Below are positions 56,418-64,000 of a stretch of DNA of 64,000 nt, piece by piece. Source of the stretch: Silicimonas sp. (lineage in GTDB: Bacteria; Pseudomonadota; Alphaproteobacteria; Rhodobacterales; Rhodobacteraceae); the NCBI GenBank assembly GCA_022826205.1, contig JAJDVJ010000170.1, positions 1 to 64,000 of the forward strand. Reading direction: 5' to 3'. Each line of letters starts with the position of its first letter. Position 1 is the stretch's first letter. Under the pieces are notes generated by a model that searched no databases, was not told where the DNA came from, and was given only the letters and a program-made list of their open reading frames with translations. The position numbers and the translations under genes are program-made.

Positions 56418-56703
56418 CGCTTGCACAGGAACCCCCGTCGACAATCAGCTCGGTACCGGTGACGAAGCTTGCCGCGTCGGACATGAGGAAAGCGATCGCG
56501 TCGGCGATTTCTTCGGGTCGCGCCATACGTCCGAGGATGTGTGCGTCGCCGGCCTTTGCCCTGACTGCTTCGCCATCCGGCAACTCGGCCAGCGCGCGGT
56601 CGGTGAAGGCGGGATCGACCCAGCCCGGGCTGACGGCGTTCACCCAGATGCCGCGCGGGGCAAACACGCCGCCCGCGGCCACGGGGATCGCCGCCGCGCG
56701 CAC
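56410..56703 (-). pseudogene. Truncated short-chain dehydrogenase (C-terminal third only)
   Basis: 97 residues from GTG at 56701-56703, one base after the permease stop. APRGIWVNAVSPGWVDPAF, LGRMARPEEIADAIAFLMSDAASFVTGTELIVDGG is a well-kept SDR C-terminus, but the Rossmann loop, the catalytic Ser and YxxxK are missing. A family member is about 250 residues, so some 150-160 N-terminal residues are gone. The native stop still overlaps the PhyH start by 8 bp. An in-frame deletion joining the permease end to the middle of the SDR would explain it. It may still be translated but cannot be an active SDR. Confidence 0.85.
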
Positions 56704-56704
56704 G

Positions 56705-57751
56705 TCACCGGACCCTTGCGCCCGAGAATCGATGCGCGATCATGGTCAGGATGATGACGAGGCCGAATATGAAGTCTGTCCAATAGCCGGCAAATCCGGC
56801 GCCGACCGCGCCGGACGGGATCAGCGTGACGGTCATCGCTCCAAAGAACGCGCCGAAGATCGTGCCCACACCGCCCCATGTCGGTGTGCCGCCGACAAAA
56901 AGTGCCGCAAGCGCGATCAATAGATACGCCTTTCCGCTGGTCGGGAACCAGACCATGTTAGCCATCTGTACGAGCAATGCACCTGTGATTGCAGCGGCGA
57001 CACCCGATACGATAAAGACGCTGACGCGAATGCGCTCGATGTTGATGCCCATTTCACGTGCGCTGTCGGTATTGTCTCCGACAAGCTGCACACGGTTGCC
57101 GAACCGATGATACTTGAAGAGCACATAGCAGAATGCCACCCAGACCAGTGACCAAATGAAGTGGTTCGGCACCCTCAGCGTCGTGTCAAACAAGTGCCAT
57201 TTCCCGACGAAAAGCGTGTATCCGAAGCTGTTCATCGCTTCGGGTGCGGAGATGGTCCGACCTTGGGCGAGCAGGTTGACAATGCCGAGGATGAAGAAGT
57301 TGAGCCCCAGCGTTGCGACCAGAGACGAAATGCGCCCGTAGACAACGATCAATCCGATGCCAAGGCCGATCAGCGCCCCGAAGCCCATGGTCAGAAGGAA
57401 CGCGGGTATCACGGGCACTCCGAGCACGACGGAGTACATGAACACTCCGCCGGCGGCACCGACGACCGACGGGAATGCCAGATCTAGCTCGCCCGAAACG
57501 ATGACAAAGACCAAAGACGTGGTCAGAAAAATCGTTGCCGGAACCGAAAACAGGAATGCATTGTAGTACAGCGGGTTCAGAAAAAGCGTCGGGTTGTTCA
57601 CCGCGAAAAAGACCCAAACCAGGACAAGGGCCAGGAATGCGTTTAGCGCGCGGCCGTTCTTGCGGTAAAAGAGCGTCCATTGGGACTGCTCAGTGCGATG
57701 GTCCTCTGAATTGGCATCGGTTGTCGCGTCATTCACGGTATTCATCCTCAC
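56705..57751 (-). CDS. Sugar ABC transporter permease (RbsC/FrcC type)
   Basis: 348 residues with about ten membrane helices, BPD_transp_2 family. Typical segments: FLTTSLVFVIVSGELDLAFPSVVGAAGGVF, LGFGALIGLGIGLIVVYGRISSLVATLG and LFVGGTPTWGGVGTIFGAFFGA. Text and length fit fructose/ribose-type importers. It overlaps the ATPase by 4 bp. The C-terminus ends normally, so the deletion in the next gene did not damage it. Confidence 0.92.
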   Translation of the reverse strand: MRMNTVNDATTDANSEDHRTEQSQWTLFYRKNGRALNAFLALVLVWVFFAVNNPTLFLNPLYYNAFLFSVPATIFLTTSLVFVIVSGELDLAFPSVVGAAGGVFMYSVVLGVPVIPAFLLTMGFGALIGLGIGLIVVYGRISSLVATLGLNFFILGIVNLLAQGRTISAPEAMNSFGYTLFVGKWHLFDTTLRVPNHFIWSLVWVAFCYVLFKYHRFGNRVQLVGDNTDSAREMGINIERIRVSVFIVSGVAAAITGALLVQMANMVWFPTSGKAYLLIALAALFVGGTPTWGGVGTIFGAFFGAMTVTLIPSGAVGAGFAGYWTDFIFGLVIILTMIAHRFSGARVR

Positions 57752-58539
57752 GCCGGTTCCAAAAGCGAACTCGTGTCCGCGCTGCCGGTTTCTGCGAGCT
57801 GGTGCATCATCTCGATCAGGTGATCGGCGCCGGTGAAAGAGGACTTGGCGCCTTCGAAGGCTTCTGTCCCGCGGTCAATGACGAAAAACCGGTCGGCAAT
57901 GTCCCAGACGTGATGGATGTTGTGCCCGATGAAAACCACGGTCCGGCCTGAAGACTTGACCGCCTCCACGAAACGGAAGACCTTCTGGGTCTCGGTCAGC
58001 GACAGCGCTGTCGTCGGTTCATCCAGCACGATCACATCCGCCTGATTGTAGAGCGCGCGGGCAATCGCCACCCCCTGTCGCTCACCCCCTGAAAGCGTCC
58101 CAACTGTGCTTTCCGGGTTGAATACCTTCGACGTGAAACCGATCTCCCGCATCAGCCTGTTGGCTTCGTCGATCTGCGTTTGCACCCGCAGAAGACCGAG
58201 AGAGTTCGTAATCTCGCGCCCCATGAAGATATTGGTCACAATGGAATGCTGCGGTGCCAGCGCGCGATCCTGGAAAACCGTTTCTATGCCTGCGTCGCGC
58301 GCCGCCGCGGGTGTCCAGGGCTTGCGAGCCTCTCCTTTCACGATGATCTCGCCTTCGTCGGGGTCGTGCACCCCGGCAAGGGTCTTGATTAGTGTTGACT
58401 TTCCCGCGCCATTGTCTCCCAGCAGCCCCAGAACCTCGCCGTGGCGGACGGTCATCGTGACGCCTGACAGGGCTTCGACCGATCCAAATCGCTTTACGAT
58501 GTTGCGCAGTTCGACGACCGGCTCTGATGCCGCGGACAT
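57748..58539 (-). CDS. Sugar ABC transporter ATP-binding protein (single-domain, FrcA type)
   Basis: 263 residues from ATG at 58537-58539 (ATG preceded by GGAG). Walker A GDNGAGKST at 41-49, Q-loop VFQDRAL, signature LSGGERQGVAIARAL, Walker B VIVLDEPTTAL, H-loop VVFIGHNIHHVW. A single nucleotide-binding domain of this length matches FrcA rather than the double RbsA type. It energises uptake of the ligand of the binding protein upstream. A strong hairpin separates it from that gene. Confidence 0.93.
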   Translation of the reverse strand: MSAASEPVVELRNIVKRFGSVEALSGVTMTVRHGEVLGLLGDNGAGKSTLIKTLAGVHDPDEGEIIVKGEARKPWTPAAARDAGIETVFQDRALAPQHSIVTNIFMGREITNSLGLLRVQTQIDEANRLMREIGFTSKVFNPESTVGTLSGGERQGVAIARALYNQADVIVLDEPTTALSLTETQKVFRFVEAVKSSGRTVVFIGHNIHHVWDIADRFFVIDRGTEAFEGAKSSFTGADHLIEMMHQLAETGSADTSSLLEPA

Positions 58540-58567
58540 AAGCGTGCTCCGGATTGGAATGTCCGGC

Positions 58568-58600
58568 CCCGGGCCGGAGTCAGGAATCAGCCGGCCCGGG
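58568..58600 (-). other. Intercistronic hairpin between binding-protein and ATPase genes
   Basis: CCCGGGCCGG and CCGGCCCGGG form a 10-bp all-GC stem with a 13-base loop, 12 bp after the binding-protein stop, with no T-tract. Such hairpins stabilise the upstream mRNA or attenuate the downstream genes, giving more binding protein than membrane parts. The ATPase ribosome site lies just after it. Confidence 0.7.
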
Positions 58601-58612
58601 TGAATTCTTGGA

Positions 58613-59596
58613 TTAGCGGACGCCCTGCTCGGCGAGGGCAACCACATCCTTGTAGTTGTCCGCCGTCACGAAGCCAGCGCCGGTGTCCACGTTAAGCGGT
58701 CCCAGCTTGTAGACCAGTTGCTGGCAGAGCGACAGAACCGGAAGGTATCCCTGCTGGTAGGGCTGCTGATCCGCTGTCACTGTCACGTACCCGCCGTCGA
58801 ACGCGGTCATGACTCCCTGACCAAGGTCGAAGCCAACCGCCATGATGTCGCCGGGACCTTTGCCAACTGCATCCATGAACACCGGTGCCGCGGCCAGCCA
58901 CGGGCCACCGGGATAGCCGATGAGCTTGGTGTCGGGGTTGGCGAGCAGGGTCGAGGTCAGAACCGGGATTTGCAGCATCTGGTCGGCAGAAGCGCCTTCG
59001 GCCTCTTGCAGCTTGATGACCTTCATGCCGAACTCTTCTAGCACCTCCACGAGGCCGAGTTCGCGCTGAGCGCGGTTTTCGCTTTCCCATCGGCTCATGA
59101 CGATTGCTGTGTCGCCAGGCTGCAACCTGTCGCCCGCAAGACGCAGGGTCTCGGCGCCAAGGTTCCGTCCCTGCTGATATAGTGTTGCCCCAACGTATCC
59201 CGACCCGAAGGCCGCACGCACCTTCGGCACGTCCACGTTCATGTACATCATCGGGATTCCCGCAGCAGCGGCCTCAGCCGCCAATGGCATGATCGCGTCA
59301 TCTCCCGGGTGCCCCATCATCGCGATGCCGTCGGGTGCCTGGCTGATCGCCTCGCGCAGTTGGGTGACCATCTTGTCGAAGTCCCAATCCGAATAGATGA
59401 TTTGGACATTTGCGCCGGTGTCTTCCGCCGCCTGCATCGCGCCGCGATCGATGATCGAGTTGAATGCACCGCCAGCCGGGCCGCCCGAGAACAGCCGGAT
59501 CGTTTGTCCTGAGCACCAGTCACCCGCCCAGGCTGTCCCGACACTCATCGCAAGGCCAGATACGGCCAGAAGTACTGAATTACGGAACTTACGCAT
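58613..59596 (-). CDS. Sugar ABC transporter periplasmic binding protein
   Basis: 327 residues from ATG at 59594-59596 (GGGAGGG at ideal spacing; the upstream extension would run through the operator). Signal peptide MRKFRNSVLLAVSGLAMSVG, ending TAWA/GDWCSG. Periplasmic-binding-protein type 1 fold (Peripla_BP_4): IIYSDWDFDKMVTQLREAIS, GIAMMGHPGDDAIMPLAAEAAAAGIPMMYMN, TADQQPYQQGYLPVLSLCQ. It resembles RbsB/FrcB-type sugar receptors. First gene of the leftward operon, under the LacI operator at 59630-59647. Confidence 0.92.
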   Translation of the reverse strand: MRKFRNSVLLAVSGLAMSVGTAWAGDWCSGQTIRLFSGGPAGGAFNSIIDRGAMQAAEDTGANVQIIYSDWDFDKMVTQLREAISQAPDGIAMMGHPGDDAIMPLAAEAAAAGIPMMYMNVDVPKVRAAFGSGYVGATLYQQGRNLGAETLRLAGDRLQPGDTAIVMSRWESENRAQRELGLVEVLEEFGMKVIKLQEAEGASADQMLQIPVLTSTLLANPDTKLIGYPGGPWLAAAPVFMDAVGKGPGDIMAVGFDLGQGVMTAFDGGYVTVTADQQPYQQGYLPVLSLCQQLVYKLGPLNVDTGAGFVTADNYKDVVALAEQGVR

Positions 59597-59629
59597 ATTT
59601 CCCTCCCTGAAGCTCTTTGCGTCAGAAAC

Positions 59630-59647
59630 CCCAAAAACGTTTTTGGG
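59630..59647. promoter_or_regulatory. LacI-type operator O1
   Basis: Perfect 18-bp palindrome CCCAAAAACGTTTTTGGG with a central CG, as LacI/GalR-family sites have. It lies 34-51 bp before the binding-protein start and shares the 14-bp core CAAAAACGTTTTTG with O2. A LacI regulator is encoded at 61361-62401. Confidence 0.8.
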
Positions 59648-59736
59648 CTTCATGTGGCAGAGTTGCGAACTTGTGCCGTCTGGTCAAGGTTTTTTGCAAT
59701 TCTGGCCCCGGATTCGGCTAAATTTCGGCAGAATTC

Positions 59737-59765
59737 TTGACCGTTTTCCAAAAACGTTTTTGAAT
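59737..59765 (+). promoter_or_regulatory. GH13 promoter with embedded LacI operator O2
   Basis: TTGACC (59737-59742), 17 bp, TTGAAT (59760-59765). The perfect 14-bp palindrome CAAAAACGTTTTTG (59749-59762) fills the spacer and reaches into the -10, so a bound repressor would block RNA polymerase. Transcription would begin near 59772, which is after ATG 59766 and so favours ATG 59784 as the gene start. Confidence 0.7.
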
Positions 59766-59783
59766 ATGGCGACATTGCCGGAG

Positions 59784-61361
59784 ATGACCGTGACGACTGA
59801 ACGCCGTGAAGAGCACGCAGAGTGGTGGCGAGGGGCCTGCATTTACGAAGTCTACCTGCGCAGCTTCATGGATTCCGATGACGACGGCGAGGGTGACCTG
59901 AGAGGGCTCTTGAGCCGGATGGACTATCTCGCAGGGCTCGGGATCGACGCGATCTGGATCACACCGTTCTTTCCCTCGCCGATGCACGATTCGGGCTACG
60001 ATGTTTCCGACTACCGACAGGTCGATCCGCGATTTGGAACGCTGGAAGACTTCCGCGAGGTTGTGCAGACGGCGCATGGCCTGGGGCTAAGGGTTGTCAT
60101 CGACCAAGTCTATTCCCACAGTTCGCACCGGCATCCGTGGTTTGTCGAAAGCCGCACAGGCAAGGACAACGAAAAGGCGGATTGGTATGTCTGGGCAGAT
60201 GCGAAGGCCGACGGCGGCCTGCCAAACAACTGGCTCGCACGGTTTGGCGGCGTTGCGTGGGAATGGGCTCCCGAGCGGCGTCAGTACTACCTGCACAATT
60301 TCCTGATCGAGCAACCCGACCTGAACCTGCACAAAATGGACGTGCAGGACGAGGTGCTTGACATCATGAGTTTCTGGTTCGGCTTGGGTGTCGACGGTCT
60401 GCGCCTGGACGTCGCCAACTTCTTCATGCACGACCCGGCGCTGCGGGACAACCCTGCGGCCGAAATCGACGAGGTGCCCGCCAATCCGTATTACATGCAG
60501 CAACGGCTTTACGACCGTTCGCGGCCGGAAAACCTGCCATTTCTCGAGCGCATGCGCGATGTCGCAGGGGACCGGATGCTGCTGGCCGAGATATCCTGCG
60601 ACTGGCAGGTTGAGCGCATGTCCGAATACACGACACCTGACAGGCTGCACACGGCGTACAGCTTCTCCCTGCTTGCCCCCGAACTGAACGGGTCGACCAT
60701 CGCAGCCACGGTTCTGGAAGCAGGCGAAGGTCACGGGTGGCCGACATGGGCGCTCTCAAACCACGATGTCTTCCGAGTGGCCAGCCGGTGGGGCGCCGAG
60801 GGCAATCCGGCAAGGGTGACGATGCTGCACGCACTTCTGCTTTGTCTTCGCGGCACCGTCATCCTCTACCAGGGGGAAGAACTGGGGTTGCCGCACTCAC
60901 GCGTACCGCGTGAAGCAATTCAGGACCCCGAAGGCATCCGGTTCTGGCCGCACGATCGAGGACGCGACGGTGCGCGCACGCCCTTTCCTTGGGACGACAC
61001 GGATCAACTCGGGTTCTCGAAGAATGCGTGTACTTGGTTGCCCTGCGAACCTTCACATGCTGCGCTTTCGGTTGCTCGGCAGGACGGGTTGAGCGGGTCA
61101 ATTCTGGAAAATTGCCGCGCGCTGATTGCGTTGCGCCGCGCGAACGCGGCCCTGCGATACGGATCGTTCGAACCGACAGAGCACGAGACGGACTGGCTTG
61201 TCTTTTTCCGCGTTCACGAGGAACAAAGGATCATGTGCGCGTTCAATTTCTCGGGCTCCCCGCGGAGTGTACCGTGGCACGACCGAATGAACTTGCTTTC
61301 GGGCGAACTTCGTGAGGCCGCGTTGCCTGCGCATGGCTACGTGATCGCAGAGGAAAGCTGA
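59784..61361 (+). CDS. GH13 alpha-glucosidase
   Basis: 525 residues from ATG 59784; ATG 59766 lies before the predicted transcription start. GH13 catalytic set: nucleophile Asp209 in GLRLDVANFF, acid/base Glu269 in LLAEIS, stabiliser Asp328 in LSNHD; conserved region I is DQVYSHSS. The sequence QPDLNLHKMDVQDEVLDIMSFWFGLGVDG is typical of bacterial alpha-glucosidase/oligo-1,6-glucosidase (AglA-like) proteins. No signal peptide, so it acts on imported substrate. It overlaps lacI by 1 bp. Confidence 0.92.
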   Translation: MTVTTERREEHAEWWRGACIYEVYLRSFMDSDDDGEGDLRGLLSRMDYLAGLGIDAIWITPFFPSPMHDSGYDVSDYRQVDPRFGTLEDFREVVQTAHGLGLRVVIDQVYSHSSHRHPWFVESRTGKDNEKADWYVWADAKADGGLPNNWLARFGGVAWEWAPERRQYYLHNFLIEQPDLNLHKMDVQDEVLDIMSFWFGLGVDGLRLDVANFFMHDPALRDNPAAEIDEVPANPYYMQQRLYDRSRPENLPFLERMRDVAGDRMLLAEISCDWQVERMSEYTTPDRLHTAYSFSLLAPELNGSTIAATVLEAGEGHGWPTWALSNHDVFRVASRWGAEGNPARVTMLHALLLCLRGTVILYQGEELGLPHSRVPREAIQDPEGIRFWPHDRGRDGARTPFPWDDTDQLGFSKNACTWLPCEPSHAALSVARQDGLSGSILENCRALIALRRANAALRYGSFEPTEHETDWLVFFRVHEEQRIMCAFNFSGSPRSVPWHDRMNLLSGELREAALPAHGYVIAEES

Positions 61362-62401
61362 TGGGCGAACCCGCCAGAAGATTGGGGATCAGGGACGTGG
61401 CCGAACAGACCGGACTTTCGGTCTCGACCGTCAGCCGCGCGCTCAACGGATACTCAGACGTCAAGCTCGAAACCCGTCGCAAGGTAGAAGCCGTTGCACA
61501 GCAACTTGGCTATCGTGCGAGTTTTGCTGCGTCGAGCCTGCGATCGAAGCAGACCAAGACCGTGACCTTCATGGTCTCGAAGCCCTGGACAAAGTTTGTT
61601 GACCCGTTCTTCCTGATCCTTCTCGACGGCGTTGAACTTGCGCTGCAAGCCCAAGGCTATGCGCTACAGATCATCATGGCGCGGCAGTACGAGACCGAGT
61701 TCGAGATTATTCGCAATTCTGTTGAACGGGGCCGCTGCGACGGGCTTCTGTTCGGGCGAACCCGGCCCGAGGACGAGCGGGTCGAATGGCTGCAGGCGCG
61801 CGGCTTTCCATTCGTGACCGTCGGACGAACGGACAAGTCCGATCACGACTGGGTCGATGTGGATCACTACAAGATCGGGTATCAGGCCACCGAACGGCTG
61901 ATCCGGCTTGGTCATACCCGCATCGCACACCTGATGACCCCGCTCAGGTACACCTATTCGAAGCATGCCCTGCACGGCTACCGTGATGCGCTGGAGGTGC
62001 ATGGCATTGGCCACGACCCCGCGCTCGAGATTGAATGTTACGTGTCGCGAAAGACCGGCGCGGATGCCGTGACCGAATTGATTACACGCGGCGTCGGTCC
62101 GACCGCGATCTTTTGCGGCAACGACGTGATTGCCCTTTCGGCTATGGAGGCCATGCACAAGTTCGGGATCCGGCCTGGCCCGGACATGGCGTTGATCGGC
62201 TGCGATGACGTACCCGTGGCAGCACATGTCGGATTGGGTCTTACGACGTTTCGCCAGGATCTCGACGCGCTTGGGATGCGGCTGGGGCGCATGATGGTCG
62301 CGAAGCTAAACGGCGACGCCGGACCCCATCAGCAGTTGATCGACGCGGAATTGATCTTGCGTGGCACCGACCTGCCACAGACCGGAGGGCGAGCGGAATG
62401 A
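61361..62401 (+). CDS. LacI-family transcriptional regulator
   Basis: 346 residues. The HTH is at about 8-30 (LGIRDVAEQTGLSVSTVSRALNGYSDV), with the hinge helix at about 52-62 (SFAASSLRSKQT). The effector domain is periplasmic-binding-protein-like (GRCDGLLFGRTRPEDERV, TAIFCGNDVIALSAMEAM, DMALIGCDDVPVA). Two palindromes with central CG in the divergent promoter region are its likely operators. Its ligand is probably the imported sugar or a breakdown product. It overlaps both neighbours (TGATG, ATGA). Confidence 0.93.
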   Translation: MGEPARRLGIRDVAEQTGLSVSTVSRALNGYSDVKLETRRKVEAVAQQLGYRASFAASSLRSKQTKTVTFMVSKPWTKFVDPFFLILLDGVELALQAQGYALQIIMARQYETEFEIIRNSVERGRCDGLLFGRTRPEDERVEWLQARGFPFVTVGRTDKSDHDWVDVDHYKIGYQATERLIRLGHTRIAHLMTPLRYTYSKHALHGYRDALEVHGIGHDPALEIECYVSRKTGADAVTELITRGVGPTAIFCGNDVIALSAMEAMHKFGIRPGPDMALIGCDDVPVAAHVGLGLTTFRQDLDALGMRLGRMMVAKLNGDAGPHQQLIDAELILRGTDLPQTGGRAE

Positions 62402-63186
62402 AGATGACGGTCAGGGACCTGATCGACCACAAGGGAAGGGGTCAGCTTACCGAACTCAACGTGGCTTCGGTTGAGCATGCCGCTGCCGCCGAGGCTGCCG
62501 GCATCGAGATCATCGTATCAGGCCGCAAGCATTCCCGCGACGATTTTCGCACTGCCGCACCGAACACGCATTTCACGTTCGGCTTGATCTACGGCGAATA
62601 CGCCAATGCCGATGAGGCCAAGCGCGCGGCCTTCGAGGCAATGGAGGCTGGAGCCGACAGTGTCTATTGTCCGATGCACTACAACGTGATCGAAGCCATG
62701 GCGAATGAGGCGATTCCTGTTGTCGGACACATCGGCTTCATGCCGCAAAAGGCCCGTTGGACCGGCTATGCGGCACGCGGCAAAACGGCAGATGATGCCT
62801 TCGCCATTCTGAACGACGTCCGCCGCTATCAGGACGCGGGCGCCTTTGCGGTCGAGATCGAAATCGTGCCGCCCGCCGTTGCTGCGGCGATTTCCCAGCG
62901 GACGTCACTCGTCGTGATTTCCATGGGCTCGGGCGCAGGTTGCGATGTCCAATACCTGTTTTCGGTCGATGTCCTTGGCGAAACCGAAGGTCACGTGCCC
63001 CGTCATGCCCGGGTCTACAGGGACTTCCGGGCCGAATACGCGCGACTGCAACAGGACCGCGTGGCGGCGTTTTCCGAGTTCCGGCGCGATGTGGCTTCGG
63101 GATCGTTTCCGGACGAGAGCGAGCTGGTCAAGATCTCCGACGAAGAGTTGGACAAGTTCGAAACTGCACTGGCGAATTGGAGCTAG
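62398..63186 (+). CDS. PanB-like protein (ketopantoate hydroxymethyltransferase superfamily), probably not PanB
   Basis: 262 residues, length as PanB. The second half follows PanB closely: VVGHIGFMPQ (107-116), AGAFAVEIEIVP with the catalytic Glu position (about 153), SMGSGAGCDVQYLFSVDVLG, GHVPRHARVY. The first half does not: the metal-ligand loop VGDSLG of PanB is IVSGRKH (39-45), the second metal Asp region (LADLPF) is TFGLIY (60-65), and the VKIEGG Lys/Glu motif is VYCPMH (89-94). It therefore lacks the residues that bind Mg and ketopantoate. It sits between lacI (4 bp overlap) and a desaturase in a sugar regulon, not with panC. A related lyase/aldolase reaction on a sugar-derived acid is possible, but unproven. 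Confidence 0.75.
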   Translation: MKMTVRDLIDHKGRGQLTELNVASVEHAAAAEAAGIEIIVSGRKHSRDDFRTAAPNTHFTFGLIYGEYANADEAKRAAFEAMEAGADSVYCPMHYNVIEAMANEAIPVVGHIGFMPQKARWTGYAARGKTADDAFAILNDVRRYQDAGAFAVEIEIVPPAVAAAISQRTSLVVISMGSGAGCDVQYLFSVDVLGETEGHVPRHARVYRDFRAEYARLQQDRVAAFSEFRRDVASGSFPDESELVKISDEELDKFETALANWS

Positions 63187-63202
63187 CCGAACCTTGGGCC
63201 TG

Positions 63203-64000
63203 ATGCGATTGATAACATTTCCGATGGAGCGGGACTATTCCCTGACCGGTCCCGAGCGGCAGAATGCATTCGACAAGGGCCTTGCGGGCGCGGAGTGGTA
63301 TAGGACGCCGGTAGACCGAAAGGTGCTGAAATCTCTGATGAAGCGTACGGATTGGCCGGCGACGCGCGATATGGCGATTTGGGTTGCCGTGCTGGTCGGC
63401 AGCGGCGCGGGTGGCATTCTTCTTTGGGGAAGCTGGTGGGCACTGCCGTTCTTTTTTGTCTACGGCGTCTTCTATGCTTCCGCCGCCGATAGCCGCTGGC
63501 ACGAATGCGGCCACGGTACGGCCTTCAAGACCCGGTGGAAGAACGATGCCGTCTATGAATTGGCAAGCTTTCTGATAATGCGAAACTCGGTGGTCTGGCG
63601 CTGGTCTCACGCCCGCCATCACACCGATACGATCATCGTGGGCAGGGACCCTGAAATCGCGGGCATGCGACCACCGCAGCTGATCGTACTCTGCCTCAAC
63701 CTGTTTGGGATCGTTGCCGTACCGCAAGGCCTCGTTGCGCTGGCCCGGAATGCCGCGGGGATCCTTCCGCCAGACGAGGCCGACCTCATCCCCGAAACCG
63801 AGCGCGGCAAGGCCATTCGTGTCGGCCGCATCCATATAGCGATCTACGTTCTAGTGGCTTTGATTTCTATTTGGTCGTGGTCGCTCCTGCCACTCATGAT
63901 CATCGGGCTGCCCCGGGCCTACGGGATCTGGCTATTGCTCGTGATGGGGCTTCCCCAGCACCTCGGACTGGCGGAAGACGTGCTCGACTACCGCATCAAT
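63203..64000 (+). CDS. Membrane fatty acid desaturase (partial, runs off window)
   Basis: 266 codons are visible from ATG 63203 (ATG 63224, MERDYSLTG, is an alternative), with no stop before 64000. Two His boxes of the desaturase/hydroxylase family are present: HECGH and HARHH (VWRWSHARHHTD). The third should lie beyond the window. Hydrophobic segments near 58-90 and 190-250 fit a four-helix di-iron membrane enzyme. It follows the PanB-like gene by 16 bp, so it is probably part of the LacI regulon. Substrate may be an acyl lipid or another hydrophobic chain. Confidence 0.85.
   Translation, partial: MRLITFPMERDYSLTGPERQNAFDKGLAGAEWYRTPVDRKVLKSLMKRTDWPATRDMAIWVAVLVGSGAGGILLWGSWWALPFFFVYGVFYASAADSRWHECGHGTAFKTRWKNDAVYELASFLIMRNSVVWRWSHARHHTDTIIVGRDPEIAGMRPPQLIVLCLNLFGIVAVPQGLVALARNAAGILPPDEADLIPETERGKAIRVGRIHIAIYVLVALISIWSWSLLPLMIIGLPRAYGIWLLLVMGLPQHLGLAEDVLDYRIN

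Overview
The window looks like a chromosome segment of an alphaproteobacterium of the Rhodobacterales (Rhodobacteraceae/Roseobacteraceae type). The evidence is its moderately high GC content and several gene sets arranged as in that order: ybgC-tolQRAB-pal-cpoB-tilS-ftsH, mreBCD-mrdA-rodA, trxB divergent from an Lrp/AsnC gene, lgt-midA-pgeF, a fused sulfate adenylyltransferase/APS kinase, and a free-standing DUF1127 gene. The assignment is inferred from protein families and gene order. No rRNA or phylogenetic marker was compared.

Layout. 1-6.5 kb: end of an OmpA-like protein, a CorC-type transporter, xerD, a secreted protein of unknown function with a 44-residue membrane peptide in front of it, and aroK-aroB. 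6.7-11.8 kb: an accessory cluster of sulfatase, two short-chain dehydrogenases and a GMC flavin oxidoreductase. 12.0-12.6 kb: a DUF1127 gene with its own terminator and a second orphan terminator that could end a small RNA. 12.6-25.5 kb: ruvCAB, the Tol-Pal operon, tilS, ftsH and folD. 25.6-26.4 kb: a toxin-antitoxin locus with an intact antitoxin and a broken toxin. 26.5-38.6 kb: housekeeping genes pdeM, trmB, aroA, sat/cysC, trxB, an Lrp regulator, pgeF, midA, lgt, ubiK, a YbjN gene, proC and csaA. 38.9-47.4 kb: the rod-shape and elongasome operon, two 2-hydroxyacid dehydrogenases and an iron-sulfur uracil-DNA glycosylase. 47.5-50.5 kb: an ArsR-type regulator with an ArsP-like permease, nhaA and tRNA-Gln.

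50.6-53.5 kb is a scarred region. It holds a multicopper oxidase, the C-terminal remnant of an oligopeptide ABC ATPase, a decayed second copy of the 3' half of nhaA with its downstream flank, and a fragment of an IS5-family transposase.

53.5-64 kb (running off the end) is an apparent LacI-controlled catabolic regulon. It has two divergent transcription units. Leftward: sugar-binding protein, ABC ATPase, ABC permease, truncated SDR, PhyH-type dioxygenase and GH31 glycosidase. Rightward: GH13 alpha-glucosidase, LacI regulator, PanB-like protein and fatty-acid desaturase. Two near-identical palindromes with a CAAAAACGTTTTTG core lie between them. The combination of two alpha-glycosidases with a dioxygenase, a PanB homologue lacking the usual metal ligands and a membrane desaturase does not match a pathway I know. 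It is the best candidate here for an undescribed system, perhaps for a glycoside with an unusual aglycone (inference).
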